Shown here piece by piece: positions 43,692-53,400 of a stretch of 64,000 nt of DNA (positions are counted from its first letter, which is position 1; each line of letters opens with the position of its first letter). The stretch is taken from the NCBI RefSeq assembly GCF_004770995.1, contig NZ_RQHW01000002.1, forward strand, positions 62,001 to 126,000. The letters run 5' to 3'. The stretch comes from Leptospira idonii (GTDB taxonomy: Bacteria > Spirochaetota > Leptospiria > Leptospirales > Leptospiraceae). The position numbers and the translations under genes are program-made. A model generated the notes under the pieces. It searched no databases, was not told where the DNA came from, and saw nothing but the letters and a program-made list of their open reading frames with translations.

Positions 43692-45782
43692 ATGAAACGT
43701 TTTCTGGACGATCTTAAAATTTGGCAAAAATTACTCGCACTTTTTCTCCCTCTCGCTGTTTCCCTAGTTGTGATGCTTTTTCTTCTCGTTCGGGAAATGA
43801 ACTCCTTTATCGATTTAAGTCAGGCAGAAGTGAAAGGATTGGAATTTCAAATTCCTATCAGAAAATTATTAACTTTGGTCATTGAAAGGAGAGGAACCGG
43901 CCATCTGATCATATTGGGAGATCGAACCAAAAAAGAACATTTTGACGCAACTACAGCTTCCATCGATGCGGTTTTGCAGGAGATGAAAGTATTGGACGAT
44001 CGAAACAAGTCCGGCTTTCGGGAAGAAAAGGTGTATGCGGATCTGGAGTCCGACTGGTCGAAACTCAAGGGAACGGATGTATTGACGTCGATTCAATTGA
44101 ATTTCGATTTATCTCAAAAGGTTTTCGACGACAGTTCTCGTTTTTTAGAGTTAGTTGGTGACAAGGCAAATCTCACTTTGGACTACGAATTGGCTACCAA
44201 TTCCATAAACAATGTTTCCATCCGTTATCTTCCTAACCTCATATATACGATCAGCAAAATACGTGCCAGAGGAGTGAACACTCTCTTTGCAGCAAAACTC
44301 TCCGAAGAAGACCGTATCTTTTTTGCCGAACAATCCGCACTCATCCGATCCGGCATTTACGAAAGTAGATCTCTTTTAAGGAAAATAGAAACGACGGATC
44401 CTAAACTCGCAGAAACCATCACTGCCATTTATAAGGACTTCGATTCGATAGAAGAGTATCTAAAGATGGTGAACAGAGAGATGATCACCGGAAAAAAGAC
44501 AAATTTAATCTTAGGTGATTTTTTCGCATCGTCTTCTTTTGCGATGGAGAAAGCGGGAATCATTTTCGATTCTCTTCATGCCGTTTCTAAAATCAAGATT
44601 CAGGAAAGACTGGATGAATTGGAACAACGTAAGTTCATGTATTTGATTTCGATCACGATGATCATTCTATTCGGTTCTTTGTTTTCTTATTTTCTGATTT
44701 TATCCATCATCAAACCCATTCATTCCATAGAGAACGGTTTGAGCCGTATTGTAAACGATAGGGATCTCACACTTTCCGTGGATGTACATTCCGAAAACGA
44801 AATAGGAAGCCTTGCCAAAAATATAGATAGTTTTGTAAGTTATATGGCGGATGTCTTTAAGAAGATGGGCTCCATGTCCGATTCTTTGAATCAAATCGCA
44901 AAAGAACTGGAAGGTTCGGTTCACTATCTTTCCGAAGCTTCGCAGTCGCAAGCTGCCAGCACGGAAGAGTCAAGTGCCGCCATCGAAGAGATTGCGGCGA
45001 GTTTGCAGCATGTATCTTCTTTGGTGAGTGAAGAAACAAAAAACTCTCACGAAACCAATAAAAGTTCCATCCGTTTGCAGACCAATATCAAGGCGGCAAG
45101 TGGTCGTCTTTCCCGATTAGGTGAAAGCGCGAAAGAAAGCGCCAATCGAGCCATGGCGGGGAAAGAAAAAATCAATTTGGCTACAGAGTCCATCGAAGAG
45201 ATCAGAGATACCGCCTCCCAAATCAATTCGATCACGAATTTAATCAAAGAGATTTCCGACCAAACCAACTTACTTTCCTTAAATGCGGCCATTGAAGCGG
45301 CAAGGGCAGGGGATTCAGGAAGAGGCTTTGCAGTCGTTGCGGAAGAAATCGCAAAATTAGCGAATAGGTCCGTGACCAGCGTAAACGATATAGGGAAACT
45401 CGTTTCTTCTACGAATGCCGCCGTGACAAAGGGTTCGGACAATGTGAACACTGCCGTCAATGTTCTTTTGGAAATCATAGATAATATCGGCAATATCGAA
45501 GTGGAGTTGGGAGATGTGGTGCAGTTGATCCAAAAACAGGTGGACGAAATCAACTTGATTTCCCATAATATTCAGTTGGTTGCGGATGAATCTCTTCAGA
45601 TCGAAAATGCTGCCAATGAACAAAAGTTATCTGCGGATCAAATTGCGAAAAGCATCCAATTGATCACTTCGGAATCACAATCCATCGCTTCCAATTCTTC
45701 CGAATTGGCGGTCGTTTCCGAAACTATTTTTCAAAAGGCGAACGAACTGAAATCGATGATTTCCGGCTTTAAAATAGAGTAA
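43692..45782 (+). CDS. Methyl-accepting chemotaxis protein with large helical sensor domain (NIT-like)
   Basis: The ATG at 43692 is preferred because AAGGG lies just upstream and it opens with [18 protein letters not shown], directly before the first membrane helix; the frame is open to 43647. The periplasmic part (about residues 45-315) is helical and contains [21 protein letters not shown] and [16 protein letters not shown], the style of NIT (nitrate/nitrite-sensing) domains. A second membrane helix, HAMP and the signalling domain follow, with hairpin tip [21 protein letters not shown]. Its ligand is unknown; the position behind a polyamine importer suggests amine sensing, but only by context. 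Confidence 0.88.
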   Translation: MKRFLDDLKIWQKLLALFLPLAVSLVVMLFLLVREMNSFIDLSQAEVKGLEFQIPIRKLLTLVIERRGTGHLIILGDRTKKEHFDATTASIDAVLQEMKVLDDRNKSGFREEKVYADLESDWSKLKGTDVLTSIQLNFDLSQKVFDDSSRFLELVGDKANLTLDYELATNSINNVSIRYLPNLIYTISKIRARGVNTLFAAKLSEEDRIFFAEQSALIRSGIYESRSLLRKIETTDPKLAETITAIYKDFDSIEEYLKMVNREMITGKKTNLILGDFFASSSFAMEKAGIIFDSLHAVSKIKIQERLDELEQRKFMYLISITMIILFGSLFSYFLILSIIKPIHSIENGLSRIVNDRDLTLSVDVHSENEIGSLAKNIDSFVSYMADVFKKMGSMSDSLNQIAKELEGSVHYLSEASQSQAASTEESSAAIEEIAASLQHVSSLVSEETKNSHETNKSSIRLQTNIKAASGRLSRLGESAKESANRAMAGKEKINLATESIEEIRDTASQINSITNLIKEISDQTNLLSLNAAIEAARAGDSGRGFAVVAEEIAKLANRSVTSVNDIGKLVSSTNAAVTKGSDNVNTAVNVLLEIIDNIGNIEVELGDVVQLIQKQVDEINLISHNIQLVADESLQIENAANEQKLSADQIAKSIQLITSESQSIASNSSELAVVSETIFQKANELKSMISGFKIE

Positions 45783-45786
45783 TGAT

Positions 45787-46326
45787 ATGAAAAGAATCGC
45801 TGTTTTTTGCGGGGCAAGTATGGGAACCGACCCCGAATTCATCAAAGCTTCCGATCAATTAGCAAACGTTATGGTCGAGAACGGTTTCGGACTCGTTTAC
45901 GGAGGAGGAAATTCCGGACTTATGGGGAAAATCGCCGATAAAGTGATGGAACTAGGCGGGGAAGCCATCGGGGTCATTCCTGAAAAATTGGTGAAAAGGG
46001 AAATCGCACATTATCATCTGACCGAACTTTTGGTTGTGGAAACCATGCACGAAAGAAAGGCGAAGATGTCCGAGCTTTCCGACGGTTTCATCGCTATGGC
46101 GGGAGGAATCGGCACCTTAGAAGAGTTAACCGAAGTTTTTACCTGGAATCAATTGGAATACCATGATAAACCGACCGCATTATTGAATACGAGCGGTTAT
46201 TACGATACCTTGGTTCGTTTTATGGACGAAATGGTTTCCAAAGAATTTTTAAGATCGGAACAAAGAGACAAACTCATCGTAGACGAAGATCCTGCAAAAC
46301 TTCTTCGCAAAATGAATTTGATTTAA
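45787..46326 (+). CDS. LOG family protein (putative nucleotide 5'-monophosphate nucleosidase)
   Basis: A 179-residue Rossmann-like protein of the TIGR00730/LOG family. It begins with IAVFCGASMGTDPEF, contains LVYGGGNSGLMGKIADKVM, ERKAKMSELSDGFIAMAGGIGTLEELTEVFTW. The usual PGGxGTxxE motif has Ala in place of Pro. Members release the base from AMP or cytokinin nucleotides; activity here is not certain. It starts four bases after the chemoreceptor stop. Confidence 0.9.
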   Translation: MKRIAVFCGASMGTDPEFIKASDQLANVMVENGFGLVYGGGNSGLMGKIADKVMELGGEAIGVIPEKLVKREIAHYHLTELLVVETMHERKAKMSELSDGFIAMAGGIGTLEELTEVFTWNQLEYHDKPTALLNTSGYYDTLVRFMDEMVSKEFLRSEQRDKLIVDEDPAKLLRKMNLI

Positions 46327-46330
46327 CCTT

Positions 46331-47524
46331 TTATCCTAAAACTTTTCGAAACACTCCTACTGCAAAATCAATCTCCTCTTTCGTAATGACCAAAGGAGGA
46401 GTGAATCGAATCACGTTTTCATGAGTGTCTTTGCAAAGAAGCCCTTCTTCCATCAGTTTCAAGCAGACCTCTCGGGCGGGAATATCCAGTTCGATTCCTA
46501 TCAGCAAACCCATTCCTCTGACTTCCTTGATGTGTTTCGAAGGGATTTCTCTGAACAGGGACATTGCATATTCTCCCAATTCTTTCGATTTTCGAATCAG
46601 ATCCTCCTTTAAAATTATATCTAACGCTTGCTTGGCGATCGCACATCCGAAAGGATTTCCACCGAAGGTGCTGCCGTGACTGCCTGGTTCCATCAGTCCC
46701 AAAGTTTCTCTGTCGCCTAAAACGGCGGAAATGGGATAATATCCTCCGCTGAGCGCTTTTCCTACTGTGATGAGATCGGGTTTCACTCCGTATCTTTCGA
46801 AACAGAATTTTTCTCCCGTTCTTCCTAGTCCCGTTTGGATTTCGTCTGCAATGAATAAAACCTGTTTTTCCCTGCATATTTTTTCCACCTCATGCAAGTA
46901 AGATGGAGGAGGCAGATAAACTCCTGCCTCTGCCTGTATGGGTTCCACCAAAAATGCCGCTGTCTCATTTGTGATAGATTCTCTCAGGGCATTTGCATCG
47001 CCGAAAGGAATGATCTTAAATCCGGGAGTGAACGGCCCGAAATCCGCCCGATAACTTTCTTCCGAGGAGAAGGAAATGACTGTGGTGGTTCTTCCGTGAA
47101 AATTATTTCTGCAGACGATGATCTCCGCCTTGTTCTCCGGGATTTTTTTGCGGCGGTATCCCCATCTTCTGGCGACTTTGATCGCCGTTTCCACCGCTTC
47201 CGCTCCCGAATTCATGAGAAGGAACATATTTTTCCCACTGAATCGATGTAATGTTTCGTATAACTCTGGTAATTTGGTGTTTCGGAAGGCTCGGGAGGTA
47301 AGTGTAAGGATTTTCGCCTGGTTTTGCACCGTTTCTTGGAGGGATGGATGACAATGACCCTGATTTAGGGCGGAATAGGAAGCAAGACAGTCCAAATACT
47401 TTTTGCCGGAGATGTCCCAAACCCACACTCCTTCCCCTTTTTCCAAAACTACGTCGAGCGGATTGTAGTTCGGAGCTCCGAAAGATGATTCCAACTCTAA
47501 GAAATAAGAAAAATTTTCCGTCAT
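46331..47524 (-). CDS. rocD: Ornithine aminotransferase
   Basis: A class-III PLP aminotransferase of 397 residues with the ornithine aminotransferase opening GAPNYNPLDVVLEKGEGVWVWD and CLASYSALNQGHCHP. Further motifs are LLMNSGAEAVETAIKVAR, NNFHGRTTTVISFSS, VEPIQAEAGVYLPP, LFIADEIQTGLGRTG and the PLP lysine in ITVGKALSGGYYP. It converts ornithine and 2-oxoglutarate to glutamate semialdehyde and glutamate, feeding arginine or ornithine into central metabolism. It fits the amine-catabolism theme of 35266-43610 but is transcribed alone. Confidence 0.93.
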   Translation of the reverse strand: MTENFSYFLELESSFGAPNYNPLDVVLEKGEGVWVWDISGKKYLDCLASYSALNQGHCHPSLQETVQNQAKILTLTSRAFRNTKLPELYETLHRFSGKNMFLLMNSGAEAVETAIKVARRWGYRRKKIPENKAEIIVCRNNFHGRTTTVISFSSEESYRADFGPFTPGFKIIPFGDANALRESITNETAAFLVEPIQAEAGVYLPPPSYLHEVEKICREKQVLFIADEIQTGLGRTGEKFCFERYGVKPDLITVGKALSGGYYPISAVLGDRETLGLMEPGSHGSTFGGNPFGCAIAKQALDIILKEDLIRKSKELGEYAMSLFREIPSKHIKEVRGMGLLIGIELDIPAREVCLKLMEEGLLCKDTHENVIRFTPPLVITKEEIDFAVGVFRKVLG

Positions 47525-47556
47525 GAATACAAGAGTATAGGAAAATGCTCATGAGG

Positions 47557-47655
47557 AAATGTTTATTTTGAAATCTATATGAAAGTTCTGTTACGAATTT
47601 GGAAATTTATTGCAAATATATTAAATTTAAAACATACTTCAATGTATAAACATTT
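47557..47655. repeat. Separated inverted repeat around the AfsA-type gene promoter
   Basis: AAATGTTTAT (47557-47566) and its exact reverse complement ATAAACATTT (47646-47655) lie 79 bases apart and flank the best promoter candidate in the rocD-AfsA interval. Both are AT-rich, so chance is possible; they could be paired operator half sites. Confidence 0.35.
47610..47638 (+). promoter_or_regulatory. Possible promoter of the AfsA-type operon
   Basis: TTGCAA (47610-47615), 17 bases, then CATACT (47633-47638); each box matches consensus at 4 of 6 positions. It would give a leader of about 32 bases before the ATG at 47677. Confidence 0.4.
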
Positions 47656-47676
47656 TATTCTCTCTTTCTAACTTCA

Positions 47677-48945
47677 ATGGAAACAATGACTATCTCAGGT
47701 AAAATCGAAATTCCGAGCGTGATTCCGCTCCATAAAAAGTACACAAGAACCTTCTTTCAGGAAGATTCTTTGGTTTCGAACATCAGAAGGGCTCTTCAAA
47801 GAGAGATTCCTGCCGATTTGTTCGAATCTCAAGTGATTCCTGTCATTACGGAAGAAGAAAGAGCCTTTCTTTCTAATTATTACGTAAAAAGGGAAGGTTC
47901 GAACGGACTGGTTTACAGCTTAAAAAGCATTCCCTTGAAGGTAAGTGCGGAAGCTGCAAAAACATTCTTAGGTGAAGGCAATATAGACGAGGATCAAAAA
48001 CGATTCCTATTCAATCTTTACCTCTTCAATGAAACGGAGGGGAAATATGTCCTAAAAAATTCAGTCACCGAGTCGGATGAAATTCGAATTTTACAGATGT
48101 TCAAACAAAAGTCGTTTCATATCAGGAACGTGGAGAAGGCTCTCATCTCGGAGATTTTGGAGAAAGCACAAGGTATCGCAAAGAAAGATGTTTTCTTTGC
48201 GAATCTATACACTCCTCCCACTCATAAATTTTTTTCTCCTCCCAATCTGAAACATATTTCGGGAATGCAGATCACGGAATCTGCAAGACAGTTCGGAATC
48301 GCTTGCCACCATATCTACGGAGGAGTTCCTTTCGAAGGAGTCACCTTTCTTTTGCAATATCTGAATGCGGAGTTCTTTCAGTATGCAAAATTGACTATGC
48401 CTATTAAGATGAGAGCGATCCTGAAAGATGTCAAATATGCAAAAGACGGATCTTGGAATTATTCTAATCTTGAAATCACTGTGTACCAAGAGAACGTAGA
48501 GATCAGTAAGGTAAGTATGGCGGCGACGATCCTGCCGTTGAAGGTTTATAAAAGATTAAAATCCGGCCAAGCGGAAGTTTACGAGATCGATCCTAGGTTC
48601 CGACTTTTGGATAAATTCAAAAACAATATTTCGATTCGGGACCAAGGCAACAAATTCGTTTGTAGCATCGAAAACATGTCGCAGAACGGATTTATGGTGA
48701 AAGCGGCTGGGAATTCTCCTGCGGATCTGGGAGGTAAAGACAGTCTTGAATTTTTTATGCATTTCGACATTGCAGGATTCGTTCACGGAAAATGCAGTTT
48801 GTTATGGGTGAAACAGGACGATCACAATGAAGACACATATTATGCAGGATTTAAGATAGAGGAACTTTCTCCTATCGATTCGGAAAACTTGAAAGAAAGC
48901 ATAGATCGTTACGGGCGTTTGATTGAAGAAAGAGAAATTTTCTAA
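47677..48945 (+). CDS. AfsA-type hotdog protein fused to a PilZ-like domain
   Basis: The 422 residues fall into three parts. Residues about 25-155 may be a diverged first hotdog repeat. Residues about 162-290 match the AfsA (A-factor biosynthesis) hotdog family: HISGMQITESARQFGIACHH, then AILKDVKYAKDGSWNYSNLEITVY and AATILPLKVYKRLKSG, the last resembling the family's closing LSPxVYxRLR. Residues about 305-420 resemble a PilZ domain: NMSQNGFMV fits the D/NxSxxG motif, but the RxxxR half is not clear, so cyclic-di-GMP binding is uncertain. AfsA joins a beta-ketoacyl chain to dihydroxyacetone phosphate in butyrolactone synthesis. A HAD gene follows after three bases. Confidence 0.75.
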   Translation: METMTISGKIEIPSVIPLHKKYTRTFFQEDSLVSNIRRALQREIPADLFESQVIPVITEEERAFLSNYYVKREGSNGLVYSLKSIPLKVSAEAAKTFLGEGNIDEDQKRFLFNLYLFNETEGKYVLKNSVTESDEIRILQMFKQKSFHIRNVEKALISEILEKAQGIAKKDVFFANLYTPPTHKFFSPPNLKHISGMQITESARQFGIACHHIYGGVPFEGVTFLLQYLNAEFFQYAKLTMPIKMRAILKDVKYAKDGSWNYSNLEITVYQENVEISKVSMAATILPLKVYKRLKSGQAEVYEIDPRFRLLDKFKNNISIRDQGNKFVCSIENMSQNGFMVKAAGNSPADLGGKDSLEFFMHFDIAGFVHGKCSLLWVKQDDHNEDTYYAGFKIEELSPIDSENLKESIDRYGRLIEEREIF

Positions 48946-48948
48946 GGG

Positions 48949-49653
48949 ATGAAGTCGTTTCAAAATCTTGAATATATCTTCCTTCACCTAGACGGTGTTT
49001 TGTTAGAGAATATTCTTGGTCCCATACTTCATTCCGTAATTGTCAACCGTTTGCAGGGAGAATATACTTCCGAAATAGAAAATCATATTTTGGCAAAACC
49101 CAAAGAGTCCGCATTGGAATATCTAAGGGAAAAATTAAGATTAAATCTGACGAACGAGGAATTGTTCGAACTCTATCAAAAAGAAAGGTCCTTATTCGAA
49201 AAAGGAAATGTGATTTCCGCACATCCAGGCATCCTTCCTTTTCTTCGTTTGTTGAAAGATTCCGGACTTAAAATCATGGCTTATGGCGGTGCTCCCGAAA
49301 CCTATTTCGAAACGAATATGGGAAGTTATTCCGAATATTTCCACGACGTTCGTTATATCCGTACGAATGAAATGAGACCGGGGGTATTGGAGATCATTCG
49401 AAAATACGGTTTGGAACATCATAAATGTCTGTTTATGGATGAAGAAGCTTACGTAGGTCAAGTGGCTAAAGAAAATCATGTTCCTTTCATAGGTTTTGTT
49501 ACTAATTTTTCATATAGTTTTCAACCTGAAGAAATGGAAAAAATAGGAATTAAGCATAAAGTGAAATCATTGGAAGAAGTGGATTTGAATTTGTTGGAAA
49601 AAATCGATTCTGAATGTTTAGAGATGAAAAAAGAAAAGGCAGGGAAAATATGA
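48949..49653 (+). CDS. Degenerate HAD-fold protein
   Basis: A 234-residue protein with the HAD layout: motif I IFLHLDGVLLEN, a helical cap, motif II KIMAYGGAPETYF, motif III EMRPGVLEIIRKYGL and motif IV CLFMDEEAYVGQVAKEN. The catalytic aspartate of motif I (DxDG) is histidine here, the Ser/Thr of motif II is glycine and the lysine of motif III is arginine, so ordinary phosphatase chemistry is unlikely. It lies three bases after the AfsA-type gene and overlaps the SDR start by four bases (ATGA), so the three are one translational unit. A binding or scaffold role, or changed chemistry, is possible. Confidence 0.75.
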   Translation: MKSFQNLEYIFLHLDGVLLENILGPILHSVIVNRLQGEYTSEIENHILAKPKESALEYLREKLRLNLTNEELFELYQKERSLFEKGNVISAHPGILPFLRLLKDSGLKIMAYGGAPETYFETNMGSYSEYFHDVRYIRTNEMRPGVLEIIRKYGLEHHKCLFMDEEAYVGQVAKENHVPFIGFVTNFSYSFQPEEMEKIGIKHKVKSLEEVDLNLLEKIDSECLEMKKEKAGKI

Positions 49654-50420
49654 ACGGGATCGAAGGTAAAGTAGCGCTTGTTACAGGGTCCACTTCCGGA
49701 TTGGGGAAAGAAATTGCTGTCTATTTTGCGAAAGAAAAAGCGAAGGTAATCGTTTCAGGAAGAAGGGAAAAAGAAGGAGAAGAGGTGGTCTCCTTGATTC
49801 GTTCGCAAGGAGGAGAAGCAGCTTTTGTTTCTTGTGACATCAGCAAACCGGAACAAGTGGAAACTTTGGTGCGCACTTCGATCGAACGTTTTGGTCGTTT
49901 GGACTTCGCAGTCAATAATGCAGGAATCGCAGGAGTGATGAAGCCTGTTGCTGAGTATCCGATTGATGTGTGGGACGATATCATAAACATAAATTTAAAA
50001 GGAACTTTCCTTTCCATGAAATTCGAAATTCAGGAAATGTTGAAGCAGGGAAACGGCGGAGTGATCGTGAATGTATCCTCTGCCATCGGTCTGAGAGGAA
50101 AGGAAAAAATCGCTCCTTATTCGGCAACCAAACATGGAATTATCGGACTCACTAAAAGTGCTGCATTCGAATACGGAGGTTCCGGAATCAGAATCAATGC
50201 ACTGTGCCCCGGAGGGATTCAGACGGAGATGGACGATTTGTTCTATCAAAATGCTCCCGATCCTGAAGCACTGCGCAAAGAAAGAATGAAATCCTATGCT
50301 TTGGGTAGAATGGCGCAGCCCAAAGAAGTGGCAAGAGTGGCTGTTTGGCTTTGCAGTGAAGATTCTTCTTTCATCACCGGCGCCTCGATTCCCGTCGATG
50401 GCGGAAAAACGGCTAAATAA
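49650..50420 (+). CDS. Short-chain dehydrogenase/reductase (SDR), partner of the AfsA-type gene
   Basis: A classical SDR of 256 residues. The ATG at 49650 overlaps the HAD stop and begins right before the Rossmann strand (GKVALVTGSTSGLG); the frame is open to 49614. Motifs: TGxxxGxG, NNAG in FAVNNAGIAG, the catalytic Ser in VNVSSAIG and YSATK, and the C-terminal GASIPVDGGK. Arg in VSGRREK suggests NADP preference, an inference. In butyrolactone synthesis a reductase of this type (for example BarS1) reduces a keto group; substrate here is unknown. FabG-like housekeeping use cannot be excluded. Confidence 0.85.
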   Translation: MNGIEGKVALVTGSTSGLGKEIAVYFAKEKAKVIVSGRREKEGEEVVSLIRSQGGEAAFVSCDISKPEQVETLVRTSIERFGRLDFAVNNAGIAGVMKPVAEYPIDVWDDIININLKGTFLSMKFEIQEMLKQGNGGVIVNVSSAIGLRGKEKIAPYSATKHGIIGLTKSAAFEYGGSGIRINALCPGGIQTEMDDLFYQNAPDPEALRKERMKSYALGRMAQPKEVARVAVWLCSEDSSFITGASIPVDGGKTAK

Positions 50421-50485
50421 ATTTCTTTCTAGGTTGATTTTTAGAAAAATCTTGTCATGATTTCCTCTCGTATCGGAGTGTTTGG

Positions 50486-53400
50486 ATGCTGAAAATGGCG
50501 GGGTTTTCTTCCGTTGAAGAAATTCATTCGGGGAAAAAAAGTTTAGTTTATAGGGCGAATCAATCCGGTACCCCCGTCATCATCAAAATCCTCAACAGGG
50601 AATATCCTGATATTTCCGAGATCAATCGTTTCAAACACGAATTCGAAATTCTGCAAAGTTTGAATCAACCGGGGATCATTCGAACGATCGCTCTGGAAAA
50701 ATACAACAACTCCATGGCAATCATCTTCGAAGATATGGGAGGAGAACCTGTATCCGAGATCTTTCGGGAAAAAAACGGATACGGTTTGCCTGAGTTTTTG
50801 GATTTTTCGTTAAAGGCAAGTAAGGCGCTGGGAGAAATTCACAAAGCCAATATCGTTCATAACGACATCAAAGCTTGGAACATCATCATGAACCGCCAAA
50901 CAGGAGAACTTCGAATCATAGATTTCGGAAGTGCTACTTTACTTACGCAAAGAAATTCGTTTATGCCTTTGAACGAATCTCTTTACGGAACTTTGGCTCA
51001 TATCTCTCCCGAACAAACAGGCAGGATGAATCGGACAGTAGACTACAGAACCGATTTTTATTCCTTGGGGGTCACTTTCTATCAATTGATCACCGGCGAA
51101 CTTCCGTTCACCTATACGGATCCTATGGAAATGGTGCACGCTCATATCGCCAAAATCCCCGTTTCTCCTTACGAGAAGAAAAAAGTTCCTAAGATCATTT
51201 CTAATATTATCATGAAACTTTTGGAAAAAAATCCGGAAGATAGATACCAAACCGTTGCAGGTCTTGTTTCCGATTTGGAAAGATGCAGTCAAACTCTCTC
51301 TTCCGGGGGAGAAGAGGCTCTTGATGGTTTGAAATTCGTTCCCGGAGAAACGGATCGTTCCACTAAGTTCCAGCTTCCCAAAAAACTTTACGGAAGATCG
51401 GAAGAGGTGAAACAAATCGTTCACACCTTCCGAAAGGTTGCGGAAGGAAAAACGGAACTGATGTTGATTTCGGGAAGATCCGGGATCGGAAAATCGGTTC
51501 TCATCAATGAAGTCAACAAACCCATCACCGAATACAAAGGTTATTTTTCGTCCGGTAAATATGATCTTTTCAAAAGATCCATTCCATACAGAGGGATCAC
51601 CCAAGCCTTCCAGAAGCTGATCCAGCAGATACTTGCGGAAAGCCAAGATTCCATTCATACTTGGAAGGAAAGTTTCGTAAAGGCGCTCGGCCCCAATGCG
51701 AAAATCATAATCGATGTCATTCCCGAATTGGAAACTTTGATGGGAGCTCAGCCGGATGTGGCCGTTCTGGATGTCTCGGAATCTCAAAACCGATTTAATT
51801 TAGTATTTCAGAATTTTATAAAAGCTTGTTGCACGGAAGAACATCCTGTCGCCATTTTTTTGGATGATTTACAATGGGCAGATCCTTCCAGCATTCATCT
51901 CATCCGCAGAATTCTTTCCGATTCGGAGATGAAGTATCTTTTCCTAATGCTCTCCTTTCGGGACAACGAAGTGTATCCTACGGATCCTTTTTCCGTTTTG
52001 CTCTCCGATTTGGAAGAGGCAGGCCATTCCTACAAAAAAATCAATTTGGAACCTATCTCTGTCGAGGACATCACTCAACTGGTTACGGACAGTTTGTACT
52101 GCAAAGAGTCCGAGGCGAAAGAACTTGCGGAAATCCTTCACTTTAAAACCAAGGGAAATCCTTTTTATGTAAACGAAGTCTTCAAAAGCCTTCATGAAAA
52201 AGAACTGATTTATTATGAAGATAACAGGTGGAATCTCAAACTAACGCAAATCAAGGAAGTGAATATTTCCGGGAACGTGATCGATTTGATCGTGGAAAAG
52301 ATCAAGGAACTCCCTTCCGAAAAGATAGAGATTCTAAAATTAGCAGCCTGTATCGGAAGCTGGTTCAAACAGGAAGTATACGCATCTATCGCCGGCAAAC
52401 CTCTCTCCGAAGTAAAACAAGATCTAATCGATTTAGCCAATGAGGAATTTTTCCTTTTGAGTGAGACGGAAGTCAATTTCGTTCACGATAAAATCCAAGA
52501 AGCCACATACACTTTGATTTCGGAAGAAGAAAGAAGCAAAAATCATTATCATATCGGTAAGGCTTATCTTTCCATGTTGGATCGTTATAAGCTGGAAGAC
52601 CATGTGTTTACGATCGTCAACCAATGGAACCAAGGGATCGCAAACATCCGTACTGAGGAAGAGAAGAATCGATTGAAAGAGCTGAACATTCTTGCGGGAA
52701 ATAAGTCGATGGCTTCTACCGCTTATGAAGCGGCGCTCGGTTTTTTCGAAATAGCGATTCAGTTTTTGGGAACAAATCCTTGGGACAATGATTACGAAAA
52801 TACTCTAAAACTTTATACGAACAAGGCTCGTTCGGAATATCTTTCCAAACAATACGAAGCAGCTGAAAAAAGTTTCGATCTTATTTTTTCGAAGGCAAAA
52901 GACACGTTGGATCAAATCCAGATGTACGAATTAAAATCGTCCATGTATGTCAGCCAGAACAAAATGTTGGAAGCATTGGGAATGCTGAAAACCGCGTTGA
53001 AGTTATTAGGAGTGAACCTTCCTAAAAATCCGGGCGAACTTTCTCCTCTTCCTGAAATCATCAAATTCAAAATCAAACTGGGCAATAGAAAGATAGAAAA
53101 ACTGGCGGAACTTCCCGTTTCGACCGATCAAAAGTATTTTGCCATTATGCGTCTGTTAAACGCATGTATCGCCCCTTCCTTTTTGGCACAACCTCCTCTT
53201 TTTCCTGTCATCGTTTTGAAGATGGTGAATTTGACCTTGAAAAACGGCCTTTCTCCCATCAGTACATTCGCGTTCACAGCCTTCGGTATGATCCAAGGTT
53301 TTGCGTTAGGTGATTTCGACGCAGGTTACCAGTTCGGAAAACTGGGAACTTCTCTTATAGGTCCCTTGGATGCGAAAGCGTTCAAATGCAGAACCCTCTT

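Noticed and set aside
44700..45553. Minus-strand open frames inside the second chemoreceptor gene
   Set aside because: Antisense to HAMP and signalling domains; repetitive helical codon patterns of chemoreceptors routinely give such frames.
48949..49653. Interpreting the HAD gene as a decayed pseudogene
   Set aside because: The frame is intact, full length, and coupled to both neighbours by very short spacing or overlap, which argues for a maintained protein.
50939..51787. 282-codon open frame on the minus strand inside the giant signalling gene
   Set aside because: It lies wholly antisense to the conserved kinase and ATPase domains, has no recognisable motif and is explained by codon bias of the sense gene.
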